Positions 1 through 10,962 of a DNA stretch of 64,000 bases are shown piece by piece. The stretch is from Leptobrachium leishanense (Eukaryota > Chordata > Amphibia > Anura > Megophryidae): positions 248,407,721 to 248,471,720 of the forward strand of contig CM019067.1 of NCBI GenBank assembly GCA_009667805.1, written 5' to 3'. The notes under the pieces were generated by a model that was given only the letters and a program-made list of their open reading frames with translations, had not been told where the DNA came from and made no database searches. Made by a program: the position numbers and the translations under genes. Positions within the stretch are counted from its first letter, which is position 1; each line of letters starts with the position of its first letter.

Positions 1-2385
1 TATTTAGAGGTAAAGGTTCCTATATACTGAATTTAGAGGTAAAGGTGCCTATATACTGTATTTAGAGGTAAAGGTTCCTATATACTGTATTTAGAGGTGA
101 AGGTTCCTATATACTGTATTTAGAGGTAAATGTGCCTACATACTGTATTTAGAGGTAAAGGTGCCTATATACTGTATTTAGAGGTAAAGGTGCCTATATA
201 CTGTATTTAGAGGTAAAGGTGCCTATATACTGTATTTAGAGGTGAAGGTTCCTATATACTGTATTTAGAGGTAAAGGTGCCTATATACTGTATTTAGAGG
301 TAAAGGTTCCTATATACTGTATTTAGAGGTAAAGGTGCCTATATACTGTATTTAGAGGTAAAGGTTCCTATATACTGTATTTAGAGGTAAAGGTGCCTAT
401 ATACTGTATTTAGAGGTGAAGGTTCCTATATACTGTATTTAGAGGTAAAGGTGCCTATATACTGTATTTAGAGGTAAAGGTTCCTATATACTGTATTTAG
501 AGGTAAAGGTGCCTATATACTGTATTTAGAGGTAAAGGTTCCTATATACTGTATTTAGAGGTAAAGGTGCCTATATACTGTATTTAGAGGTAAAGGTTCC
601 TATATACTGTATTTAGAGGTAAAGGTGCCTATATACTGTATTTAGAGGTAAAGGTGCCTACATACTGTATTTAGAGGTAAAGGTTCCTATATACTGTATT
701 TAGAGGTAAAGGTGCCTATATACTGTATATAGAGGTAAAGGTGCCTATATACTGTATTTAGAGGTGAAGGTTCCTATATACTGTATTTAGAGGTGAAGGT
801 TCCTATATACTGTATTTAGAGGTAAAGGTGCCTACATACTGTATTTAGAGGTAAAGGTTCCTATATACTGTATTTAGAGGTAAAGGTGCCTATATACTGT
901 ATTTAGAGGTAAAGGTGCCTATATACTGTATTTAGAGGTAAAGGTTCCTATATACTGTATTTAGAGGTAAAGGTGCCTACATACTGTATTTAGAGGTAAA
1001 GGTTCCTATATACTGTATTTAGAGGTAAAGGTGCCTACATACTGTATTTAGAGGTAAAGGTTCCTATATACTGTATTTAGAGGTAAAGGTTCCTATATAC
1101 TGTATTTAGAGGTAAAGGTGCCTACATACTGTATTTAGAGGTAAAGGTTCCTATATACTGTATTTAGAGGTAAAGGTGCCTATATACTGTATTTAGAGGT
1201 AAAGGTGCCTACATACTGTATTTAGAGGTAAAGGTTCCTATATACTGTATTTAGAGGTAAAGGTTCCTATATACTGTATTTAGAGGTAAAGGTGCCTACA
1301 TACTGTATTTAGAGGTAAAGGTTCCTATATACTGTATTTAGAGGTAAAGGTGCCTATAACTGTATTTAGAGGTAAAGGTTCCTATATACTGTATTTAGAG
1401 GTAAAGGTGCCTATATACTGTATTTAGAGGTAAAGGTTCCTATATACTGTATTTAGAGGTAAAGGTGCCTATATACTGTATTTAGAGGTAAAGGTTCCTA
1501 TATACTGTATTTAGAGGTAAAGGTGCCTATATACTGTATTTAGAGGTAAAGGTGCCTATATACTGTATTTAGAGGTAAAGGTTCCTATATACTGTATTTA
1601 GAGGTAAAGGTGCCTATATACTGTATTTAGAGGTAAAGGTTCCTATATACTGTATTTAGAGGTGAAGGTTCCTATATACTGTATTTAGAGGTAAAGGTTC
1701 CTATATACTGTATTTAGAGGTAAAGGTGCCTATATACTGTATTTAGAGGTAAAGGTTCTATATACTGTATTTAGAGGTAAGGTGCCTATATACTGTATTT
1801 AGAGGTAAAGGTTCCTATATACTGTATTTAGAGGTAAAGGTGCCTATATACTGTATTTAGAGGTAAAGGTGCCTATATACTGTATTTAGAGGTAAAGGTT
1901 CCTATATACTGTATTAGAGGTAAAGGTGCTATATACTGTATTTAGAGGTAAAGGTTCCTATATACTGTATTTAGAGGTGAAGGTTCCTATATACTGTATT
2001 TAGAGGTAAAGGTTCCTATATACTGTATTTAGAGGTAAAGGTGCCTATATACTGTATTTAGAGGTAAAGGTTCCTATATACTGTATTTAGAGGTAAAGGT
2101 GCCTATATACTGTATTAGAGGTAAAGTTCCTATATACTGTATTTAGAGGTAAAGGTTCCTATATACTGTATTTAGAGGTAAAGGTGCCTATATACTGTAT
2201 TTAGAGGTAAAGGTGCCTACATACTGTATTTAGAGGTGAAGGTTCCTATATACTGTATTTAGAGGTAAAGGTTCCTATATACTGTATTTAGAGGTAAAGG
2301 TGCCTATATACTGTATTTAGAGGTAAAGGTGCCTATATACTGTATTTAGAGGTAAAGGTGCCTATATACTGTATTTAGAGGTGCC
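1..2385. repeat. 29-bp satellite/minisatellite array, about 82 units
   Basis: A unit of 29 bp (core TTTAGAGGTAAAGG, then T/G, then CCTATATACTG) repeats head to tail from the first base of the window to about 2385, where it stops abruptly in GTGCCGAATATC. Two main unit types, reading GGTGCC or GGTTCC, are interspersed and often alternate; rarer variants carry GGTGAAGG or CTACATACTG. A few units have lost one base (near 1360, 1755, 1780, 1915, 1929, 2114, 2125). The left edge lies outside the window, so the array is longer than seen. No coding potential. Confidence 0.97.
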
Positions 2386-2499
2386 GAATATCAGAAACGG
2401 TCAAATATGTTGGATGTGTGTGATATTCTAAATTGGCCCAAAACTGTAATATCAGAATAATCTGAAATGGCTGATTCTGATTATTTCTGAGTGTTGTAG

Positions 2500-3895
2500 T
2501 ATTGGGGGGATGTTGTAGTGTTTTTGTGTTGTTCTAGTATAATTGTGTGCATGTTGCATATTGGTGTGTTTGTTTATAGTATTGATGTGTATGTAGTAGT
2601 AAACATATATGTGTGGTTGTATTGGTTTGTTTATCGTATCGGTGAGTTTTAGTATTGGTGTGTGTTGTGGTATTGGTATGTGTTGTGGTATTGGTATGTG
2701 TTGTCTTATCGGTGAGTGTGTAGTGTTTACAGGATTGTTGTGTTATTCTAATATTGGTGCATTTGTTTATAGTACTGGTGTGTTTGTATTTGTTGTAGTA
2801 TTGTTTTGTGGTTTTCATTATTGGTGTGTGTGTTCTAGCTTCAGTGTGTGTGTGTGTGTGTGTGTGTTTGTGTGTGTTTCTTTCAACTTCATGAAAAATA
2901 ATCATGTAAAAATGAGATGTTCACACATATAACGAGCTCCTTATAAAAAGATGAAATGAATGAGAAAGAAACAATTTGTGATTTTGTTAAAGACACTGTT
3001 ACTGATGTTTGGCAACAGGTGCTTGTTATAAAATCTGTGTTTTTTTGTATGTTTTCACTCATACACTGTTGTGTTTTCCCCAGTAGGAGATTTGTCTTGG
3101 CTGGGCTGTGGGATTATCATTTTATGGCCATATTAGAAAAAACGAAAAATCGCTTAGAAGTTTTAGGAATGTATATTGGATTTTGACACTTTTTTGTGTC
3201 TTTTGGTATTGGTATGAGTGTTGTATTGATATGCATATGTTGTGGTTTTAGTGTGTGTTGTGTAATGCAGGTGTTTTGGTATTGTGTGTTGTAGTATCGG
3301 TGTGTGATCTCTATCATTGTGTATTGGTGTGTAATATGTGTGTATTGGTGTGCGATCTGTATATTGGTGTGTATTGTAGTACTGTTGTGTGATGCTTGTG
3401 GTGTTTTGTAGTATCGGTGTGTGTGGCTGTATGTGTGTGTGATGTGTGTATAGGTGTGTCACTTGTGTATTGGTAGATGTTGTAGTAGTGATGTTTTATG
3501 TGTGTGACGTGTTTATTATAGTATTAGTGTGTAATGTACGTCTTGAGGAGTGTTATAGTATTGGGTTATGTATATTGCTATGTTTGGTGTGTGACTGTGT
3601 AATATTAGTGTGTCATGTATGCAATGCTGTGTGTTATAGTATTGGTGTGTGATGTGTGTATTGGTGTCTTGCAGTATTGGTGTGTGATGTGTGTATTGGT
3701 GTCTTGCAGTATTGGTGTGTGATGTGTGTATTGGTGTCTTGCAGTATTGGTGTGTGATGTGTGTATTGGTGTCTTGCAGTATTGGTGTGTGATGTGTGTA
3801 TTGGTGTGTTTCGCAGTATTGGTGTGTGATGTGTGTATCGGTGTGATGTGTGTATCGCTATGTTGTTGTGTCGGTGTATGGTGTTACACGCCTCT
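2500..3895. repeat. GT-rich degenerate simple repeat with a 35-bp tandem block
   Basis: The plus strand is dominated by variants of GTGTATTGGTGTGTGATG. Between about 3640 and 3800 it resolves into a regular 35-bp tandem repeat (GTCTTGCAG recurs at 35-bp spacing at 3666, 3701, 3736 and 3771). A (GT)n run lies at 2845-2875. Open frames here are only translations of the repeat and are not genes. Confidence 0.9.
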
Positions 3896-4059
3896 CCATG
3901 GTCTCTGTGCTGCCCCCAGGCGGATGGGATCTCCCCGGGCACACAGCATTGTGTCACACACATTGTAACTCTCCGGGTGACTTGCTGTCAGTGTGTGATG
4001 GCTGAAGCTGCCAGTGCACAGAGTCAGGTTCTCCTAGGCAGGCAGGGGTGACATCCAGC

Positions 4060-4260
4060 CCGGCGCCCAGCACAGCAGCGGCCAATGAGATCACTCACAC
4101 CACGGAGCAAGTTTCAGTCAGCACAAGGGGCGGCGCTGATTGGCCGCGTCTATCATCTCATTCATTCTAGGACTGCCGTCCTATTGGTCGCTTCAGTGGT
4201 AGGCCGTGCTTGGGGAGGGCCAGCCGGTGCTAGTTTGAAGGGATGCTCACACTGAAACAC
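4060..4260 (+). promoter_or_regulatory. CCAAT-rich, GC-rich promoter-like segment
   Basis: Within 200 bp there is one CCAAT (GGCCAATGAG at about 4080) and two inverted copies (CTGATTGGCC near 4135, CCTATTGGTC near 4171). The surrounding sequence is GC-rich compared with the AT- and GT-rich DNA on both sides. Clustered CCAAT/ATTGG boxes are typical NF-Y sites in vertebrate TATA-less promoters. The call is inference from sequence alone; no gene is recognised downstream. It could equally be a captured promoter or a chance cluster. Confidence 0.35.
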
Positions 4261-4267
4261 TAACCGA

Positions 4268-4500
4268 GAGCTGCCTGGATACACTGTGTGCTGCCTGGAT
4301 ACACTGTGTGCTGCCTGGATACACTGTGTGCTGCCTGGATACACTGTACTGCCTGGATTCACTGTGTGTGCCGCCTGGATACACTGTGTGTGCCGCCTGG
4401 ATACACTGTGTGCACTGCCTGTCACTGGCCCGCCTGGATACATTTTATGCACTACCTGGATTCACTGTGTGCACCGCCTGGATACACTGTCACTGGCTTG
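4268..4500. repeat. 20-bp minisatellite (CTGCCTGGATACACTGTGTG)
   Basis: The unit repeats about ten times, first exactly and then with length variants (CCGCCTGGATACACTGTGTG, CTGCCTGGATTCACTG). The frames it opens are repeat translations. Confidence 0.9.
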
Positions 4501-4639
4501 CCGTAACCCGTAGCTGGGTACACTGTATGCACTGCATTTCACTGCTCCTACTTTTAGGGTCAATGCTTCACGTGCCTTAGAACATCTAGCCCCTGTCCCT
4601 GCCCAGGAACACTGCCTTCTACTGCTCCAGCCCTGGACA

Positions 4640-4797
4640 CTGCACGCCACTGCATCTGCCCGGGGACACTGCACGCCACTGCATCTGCCCGGGGACACTG
4701 CACGCCACTGCATCTGCCCGGGGACACTGCACGCCACTGCATCTGCCCGGGGACACTGCACGCCACTGCATCTGCCCGGGGACACTGCACGCCAGCT
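4640..4797. repeat. 29-bp minisatellite
   Basis: Five near-identical 29-bp units with core GCACGCCACTGCATCTGCCC followed by GGGGACACT. It is unrelated in sequence to the 29-bp array at the start of the window. It ends at GCCAGCTAGCTGCAAAG. Confidence 0.93.
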
Positions 4798-4800
4798 AGC

Positions 4801-4816
4801 TGCAAAGGTAAGAGCT
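4801..4816 (+). other. candidate splice donor after the minisatellite block
   Basis: TGCAAAG followed by GTAAGAGC (junction at 4809/4810) is a near-consensus vertebrate 5' splice site. It sits about 550 bp downstream of the CCAAT-rich segment, so 4260-4809 could be a non-coding first exon made largely of minisatellite. No acceptor or coding exon has been identified, so this may be chance. Confidence 0.25.
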
Positions 4817-4884
4817 ATTCCTGCCATAGATATAACTTTACACAAGAATTCACGTACAACGACCTGTGACTCCAGCAAAGGGTC

Positions 4885-5030
4885 TGTGTGATTGTGTGAT
4901 TGTGTGATTGTGTGATTGTGTGATTGTGTGACTGTGTGATTGTGTGACTGTGTGATTGTGTGACTGTGTGATTGTGTGACTGTGTGACTGTTTGACTGTG
5001 TGATTGTGTGACTGTGTGATTGTGTGCAGG
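4885..5030. repeat. 8-bp simple repeat (TGTGTGAT / TGTGTGAC)
   Basis: About 18 tandem 8-bp units alternating GATTGTGT and GACTGTGT. Low complexity, no coding value. Confidence 0.93.
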
Positions 5031-5199
5031 GGGATCTTCTTGGCGATTGCGCTGTGTAAATGGGGAAAGATATTGTGTGTGTGGATTACAGCTGGGGATA
5101 CAACAATCTGACACAATAACGCAGCCCGAAAATCTCCATCATCAGAAAAAGGCAAATAATGTACAAATTAATTAATTACATATATATATATACACATTG

Positions 5200-5375
5200 T
5201 AATGTGTGTGTGTGTGGGGGGGGGGTATTATAGCCCGAGTCATTGGATGGACTGCACATTAACCCTTTCTGTTGAAGAAAGCCCCTTCTAGATTCCAAGA
5301 AGCTCTGCACATTAGGCAGACACACAGACAGACAGACAGACACACAGACAGACAGACACACAGACAGACAGATAT
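5200..5375. repeat. short microsatellites (GT)n, (G)n and (ACAG)n
   Basis: A GT run plus a G run at about 5200-5226 and an ACAGACAG-type run at about 5318-5372, separated by about 90 bp of ordinary sequence. Confidence 0.85.
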
Positions 5376-5379
5376 CAGT

Positions 5380-6840
5380 GATTTAAGTATTCTCAAATAA
5401 TAATAATTACAAATATCTTATTTTCCATCTTGTAAACTTTTTCACCCTTTGACTAACCGTAGCAAAGTAGCCATAGAGGATGTGTTTCTGTTCTGCCCCC
5501 CCCCTCACTGACTGACAAGGGACTTGCAGTGTCTCAGGTCAGTGTTAACCCCCTGAGTGCCAGAATGTCAGGTGCTACAGAATAGTGAGAATTGCAGAGA
5601 ATCAGGTGTGCCCCTTCTCCTTGGCAGAGGGAGGATTGGTGTAAAGGGCCTTGCTAGATGTCAGAAATGTAGGTTATATTAATCTCCCCAGCAGAGATAA
5701 GAGGAAGAGGAGGGGGGGGGGTTATATCATTGTTATTCAGCACAGAGCACCCTGTCCATATTACAGGAACAGATGTGACATCCTGGAAGCCCATCTTAAA
5801 TTAACCAAGATAAATAGAGATAATCCTTGGTGCAGATCATGATCATCAGGCTCATCATTTTGTTTGCAGTTTTGCTGATGGGGAAAAATTAAGTACAGTA
5901 AAAATGACATTAATTCTCCAATGTTTTTTTTTGTGTTCCCTAATGCTAAAACTGATTTGGATCCACCATTGATAATGATTAGCATTGCCCCTTCCAAAAT
6001 ATGGGAGATTCAGCACCAGGGATCCCTGGACAGCTCCAATTCCTGGCACATGGCAGGGGACCATGGGACCTTACTGCCTGGAGGATGTGCACATGAACAA
6101 AAATAAAATAGCCTGGGTTTCCTAGGTGATGGCTGGTAATTAGAAAATCAAGTCTAACGTGAAAAGAAATCTTGTGAAAAAATGAATAAAACAAATAAAA
6201 TAAGAGGATTAGAGTCTTGCCTTGTAATATGGAGTCCACCATCCTATCACTGTCCAGGCTTTATCAACAGCAACAGTGTCCAGATGACCTTGTCCACCCC
6301 AGCCCACCTCTCACTGAGATCTCCGGATACTTACATTAAATTCTCTCGTTCCATCACTTATTGTGCTCCCAGAATGCAAATCTCAGCACAGACTGGTATA
6401 CTAAGGTACTTAGGCGATTAGATTTCTGTCTGATGTACCTTTAATTTAGTTTTAAACATTGTGCTCTTCATTATATGTCCACAATGACAATGTCTGCTTG
6501 CAAATTAGGACTTTTTTTTTCTTTCTGCACATGGATTATGTTTAGACCTGCTTCCCTTCCTTTTAATTGTGTTCAGGAAATGAACTGTAACCATATCTTA
6601 ATGATTCAGCGCAAATCTTAAAAGCTATGAGCCTGGTTACATTGTATTTCTGGGGGTTGTTCAATAAGTGCCAGGAATTGCCTAAATTGCAACAACAGCG
6701 ACAAATGCCAGCATTTCTCAAAAGAGAAGGCCAAACAGCAAAGTGAAGCCTCTCCTGCTGCTGTTGGCATTTCTTTTTTTGTGAAATGCCAATGTCGCTG
6801 TTGCAACAAAGGCGATTTTCACATTTGGCAAGCACTGCTT
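5380..6840. other. no gene recognised; short inverted repeat near the end
   Basis: Ordinary sequence without a convincing coding region; open frames are short and lack codon structure. From about 6680 to 6806, TTGCAACAACAGCGACAAAT on the left pairs imperfectly with ATGTCGCTGTTGCAAC on the right, so a small fold-back repeat may be present. Confidence 0.5.
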
Positions 6841-7223
6841 TTTATATAACCCCTATTATCTCTTGCTATCCCTTTCCCTATTACTTTCAATAACCCTCTC
6901 CTATCCCTTTCCTTCTCACTGTCCTTCTCACTATACCGCTCCCTAACCCTCTCCTTCTCTTTATCCCTCTATCTACCTTTCCTGTATCTGTCTATCCCTC
7001 CCCAACAAATTTTTATCCCTCACCCTATCCATCTTTCTATCCCTTTCCCTATCTATACTTATCTCTATTCCTCTCCCTATACTTATCTCTGTCCCTCTCC
7101 TTATCACTCTCTCTATCCCTCCCCTGTGTCTCTCTATTCCTTACTCTATATCTTTCACTATCCCTCTCTTTATCCCTCTCTATTCCTCTCCTTATCCCTC
7201 TCTATTCCTCTTTCTATCACTTA

Positions 7224-7690
7224 GCCCGTGTCAGACGAACGCAGTGATCACGTCCATGTTACCGCTCAGTTTAACGTCCGTCATAGCATAGAATCATGAG
7301 CAATAGAGACCCACACACTAAGTACGTGCGCACCGAACTGCGCTCGTACAACGCACGTGGCAAACGGACGCAAGTTAGTAAGAATGTAAAACCACTAGAT
7401 GGACGCGCAGAGTGCGCCACGTCCACGTAGTGTTCTGTGTGAGTGATGAGATGTCAGACACAGCGCATTTGCGACATCCAGCACCTTGACGCACCAAATG
7501 GCTTTTCATATCCTTTCCAGATTTTTATAATTTTTCATATTAATTTTATTTCCCATGATTCCTTTTTTTTTCTACGTCTGTCAACAAAAACGGACTGTGT
7601 GGTGTCTACAGTATCTTCCGTCAGTACATCTGCCCGTTATGCATGCATGCACGCAGAGTGAGCTCACACTGCGTTCTTCTGACATTAGCC
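7224..7690. mobile_element. PIF/Harbinger-like MITE, copy 1 (TTA target duplication)
   Basis: The left end GCCCGTGTCAGACGAACGCA is mirrored at the right end by the imperfect inverse CACTGCGTTCTTCTGACATT. The element is flanked by TTA on both sides (7221-7223 and 7691-7693), the usual PIF/Harbinger target duplication. At 467 bp with no transposase it is non-autonomous. A second copy, inverted relative to this one, ends at 25162. Confidence 0.8.
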
Positions 7691-7947
7691 TTACTCTGTC
7701 CCTCTCCCTATCCCTTTCTCAATCCCTACCCTGTACCAATCTCTCAACCTATTTCTCTCCTTAATCTTCTCCCTCTCTATTCCTATCTCTATCCCTCTCT
7801 CTCCCTTGCTCTATCTACCTATACCTCTCTCGATTCCTCTCACTTTCTCTATCCCTCCACTATCCCTCCCCTTATCCATTTTCTATCCCTCTTCCTATCT
7901 TTTTCCCTCTCTCTATTCTGGCCCCTCCCTCTAAACCTCTCCCTATC

Positions 7948-8665
7948 CAGGGCCAGATTTATAACTAGGCAGAGGAGGCATGTGCCTACAGGCACCTGCC
8001 ACAAGGGGGCGTCTTGCTCTGTTAAAAAAAGTGTTTCTCCCCGCCCCCAATTTACAATCATTTAGACCACTGTATCTCTGGAGTCCTAAAGGCTAGTGGG
8101 ACATATGCAGTATCATTGGAAAGGCCAGAAAATTGGAGAGTCAGCATCTTGGATATAAATATAACCAGGTTAGATTTTAGTAAAAATAACAAATAAACAT
8201 TTTTTTTTATTAGCAATAATAGCACTATTATTCAGTTTACAATTATAAACAGTGATGCTGCACTAACTTATCTTCTCATTTCCCATACTGCCAGCAAGTG
8301 TGGAGCTAATGATGCAATGCATTGTTTTATCGACAACCTAGACCGTGGCACTGCATGCAGTGAGGAGACAGGGGGATTTTGGAATCCGCATCTGTGAAAT
8401 CTTCACCGTTAAGTGAGGAGTCATTGGAAAGGTCAGAGTCTGGTATTTACAATGATACCATACATGACCATGTAATGTGTAAAAATTAAAAGGCAATATA
8501 CGCTTTTACATACAAAACAAACAATGCCGCTGCACTAACTCAACTCAAAGGCAACAGATTCATTTGATTTGAGCACAGAGAGAAACTGTTTTTCAGTTTT
8601 TGTTTGTGGAGGTAGGGGCGTTCCACATTTCTGTGCCTACAGGCTCCTAAAATGCAAATCTGGCC
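7948..8665. mobile_element. hAT-like non-autonomous element
   Basis: The left end CAGGGCCAGATTTATAACTA and the inner motif TGTGCCTACAGGC are mirrored on the right (TGTGCCTACAGGCTCCTAAA, then GCAAATCTGGCCC). CAGGGCC termini are typical of vertebrate hAT MITEs. I cannot see a clean 8-bp target duplication because the flank is CT-rich low-complexity DNA. Confidence 0.6.
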
Positions 8666-8775
8666 CCCGTCCCTCTTTATGCCTTACTCTAGCACTCTCT
8701 CTATCCCTCACTCCACTCCTCTCCTATCCCTCTATCTCTCTCTTTATCCATCTCCTTACCTTTCTAACAAATCAT

Positions 8776-9092
8776 CACACTTCAGTAAATAAACCCCAAC
8801 ATGTCTGACATGTAACAGGGTCGCCAGCCACAATTTTTAACATTTAAGTTTATTATGCACAGCTGAGACTGATTGTACTGTTTGGCCAGTTTAAAAATCA
8901 AAGAAAAAATTTGTAATATTTGGAATCATTTTGGACTATTTGGAGTGTTTTAATTTATTCATACATTCTTGTAAACCAGAGTTACTAACAGATGCTTGGC
9001 ATTTTCTTGTGTTGACAGTAAATTGCATATCTGTAAGAGCAGAGCCGTTTTTACCACCTGTTTCTGTCTTCTTAAAATGAACTGGTACAAGC
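8776..9092. other. no feature recognised
   Basis: AT-rich sequence up to the gypsy element with no convincing coding region or repeat structure. Confidence 0.5.
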
Positions 9093-9097
9093 CAGGT

Positions 9098-9968
9098 TGT
9101 CACGGTGGCCCCGCGCCCCCCCGGCGCCTGGCAGCAGCTTCCTCGCTGCTCGCTGGCAGGCGCCGAGTGATATTGCGGACGCTTCCGCACACGTGAGACC
9201 CGGGGCGGGGCCTGACGGCGAGACGCGGACCCGCCGGGTTTAAAGCCCAGACTCACAGAGACGCCGGTGCCCTGACGTGGTAGTTACTTCCCGCAGAGCT
9301 CTTGAATATATTTTGGCTATTATCGATTCTGTGTATGACCCTTGGCATTGGCAAACTACGATTCTGTGTATGACCCCTGGCATTGGCAAACTACGATTCT
9401 GTGTATGACCCTTGGATTGCAAACTACGATATCTTCTGTGTATGACCCTTGGCATTGGCAAACTACGATTCTGTGTATGACCCTGGCATTGGCAAACTAA
9501 CGATTCTGTGTATGACCCCTGGCATTGGCAAATTAACGATTCTGTGTATGACCCCTGGCATTGGCAAACTAACGATTCTGTGTATGACCCCTGGCATTGG
9601 CGAACGAACCACTCTGTGTATGATCCTTGGTATTGGCGAACGAACCACTCTGTGTATGATCCTTGGCATTGGCGAACGAACCACTCTGTGTATGACCCTT
9701 GGCATTGGCGAACGAACCATTCTGTGCGTAACCCCTGGTATTGGCATTAACTCTTCTAATTCTGGTATTGAGGTCAGTCTGTGTGGCACCCTAAGCACAC
9801 ATCAGACTACCCCTTGTGTTGTTAGGGTCTTGGGAAGAGCTAATTGTTCTAAGGTCTTGTGTATCATCCTATGTCTGTCTAGTCGTGCCGACCACTCTAA
9901 GGATCGGAAGGGTAGAGAGAGTCCTGCGTATAGGGACCACCACTCTAGTATCAGGGGGATCCGTGACA
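9098..9968 (+). repeat. 5' LTR of the gypsy element, with internal 35-bp minisatellite
   Basis: 871 bp, TG...CA. From about 9322 to 9757 it consists of about 12 units of 35-36 bp built on TCTGTGTATGACCCTTGGCA. Compared with the 3' LTR it lacks single bases at several points (the C run near 9110, GGCAGG near 9155, GACCCGGGG near 9200, and the unit near 9412-9420). A GC-rich segment at 9105-9240 precedes the minisatellite and may hold the promoter; I see no clear TATA box. Confidence 0.95.
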
Positions 9969-9982
9969 TTACGTCAGGGCCA

Positions 9983-10962
9983 ATGGATCCCGCAGACCTC
10001 TCTAATCAGTTGACTCGTATTGCAGCCAGACAAGAAGAGCAGGACCATAGGATGGACCAGATTGCTCTTGCCCTGCAGACCCTGTTAAACCGATCTAGTT
10101 CTGGGACTGCAAGTCCTCCAGACCCAGTAGTGCCTAGGATCAGTCCGGCCTCTCCTGAGGGATGCAGGCTCAGTATGAAAGCACCCGTACGCTATGATGG
10201 GACACCAAACTTGTGCCGGGGCTTTCTGACCCAACTGGAGATATTGTTCGAGAACAACCCAGGCTCATGTATGTCAGATAAAGCTAAGGTGGGCTATCTA
10301 ATTAGTCATTTAACGGAGAAGGCTTTATTGTGGGCTACTCCCTTGTGGGAGAACAAAAACCCATCATATACGATTATGAGGGTTTTACTTCAGAGCTTAA
10401 ACGCACCTTTGACCCCTCTAGAAGGGCTACCAATGCAGGGAGGTCATTATTTCATATTAAACAAGGTAATAGGAGGGTTGCGGAATACGCAATAGAATTT
10501 AAGACCTTGACTTCAGAGGTCCTCTGGCCGAACGATGTCCTAACCTTGGCCTTTACTGAAGGGCTGAACGACGCGTTTATGTTCGAGTTGGCTCCTCTAA
10601 GATTGCCAGAGACTCTTGATCATTTGATCGACTTCTGTATCGCTATGGATGATCAAATTAGGGAAAGGAGACACCCCAGGGATAGACCTAGAAGGCTCTT
10701 GCCTCCTTTACCCTTATCATCCAGAACTACCGTTACTTCCGGTAACCAGGAAAACGTTAAATCTGATCTACCTGTTGTTGAGCCTATGCAGATAGGAAAG
10801 ACTGGTATATCGGAGGCAGAGAGAGCTCACAGAAGGGAGAAGGGACTCTGCTTCTATTGCGCCGGGGCAGACCACTTCCGCCTTCAATGTCCTCAGAGAC
10901 CTAGGGGAGCAGGGGTGAGAGTGGCCGAGCAAGCCAGAGACCAGCCAATACCCAGGTTATAG
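9983..10962 (+). pseudogene. gag: gypsy gag (capsid/nucleocapsid polyprotein), frameshifted
   Basis: Gag packages the element RNA into cytoplasmic particles. The likely start is the ATG at 9983 (protein begins MDPADLSNQL), 14 bp after the 5' LTR; the frame stays open upstream into the LTR minisatellite, but that part looks untranslated. The N-terminal part is in one frame to about 10355, where an apparent one-base loss in or near an A/C run moves it to the frame that continues from about 10350 to 10962. The second part carries the capsid-like segment and one CCHC zinc knuckle (C-X2-C-X4-H-X4-C, CFYCAGADHFRLQC, about 10850-10890). The stop at 10960-10962 lies just before the pol frame, one base out, so gag and pol were probably one continuous frame or joined by a -1 shift. 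Confidence 0.88.

Larger units (their letters stand above)
6845..8775. repeat. CT-rich (pyrimidine) low-complexity tract, interrupted by two MITEs
   Basis: Plus-strand runs of CTCTCCCTATCCCT-type sequence occupy about 6845-7220, 7691-7947 and 8670-8775. The three blocks are so alike that they are best read as one pyrimidine tract into which the elements at 7224-7690 and 7948-8665 inserted. Frames running through it are artefacts. Confidence 0.85.

Noticed and set aside
1..2385. CRISPR-like array
   Set aside because: The units are contiguous with no spacers, and the window is vertebrate-like.
2534..3968. His/Thr-rich and Cys/Val-rich frames
   Set aside because: They are translations of GT-rich simple repeat.
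4885..5030. Telomere-like repeat
   Set aside because: The unit is 8 bp (TGTGTGAT), not TTAGGG, and there is no long array.
9463..9798. Minus-strand open frame through the gypsy LTR
   Set aside because: It is the complement of the 35-bp LTR minisatellite, and the same frame exists in the 3' LTR.
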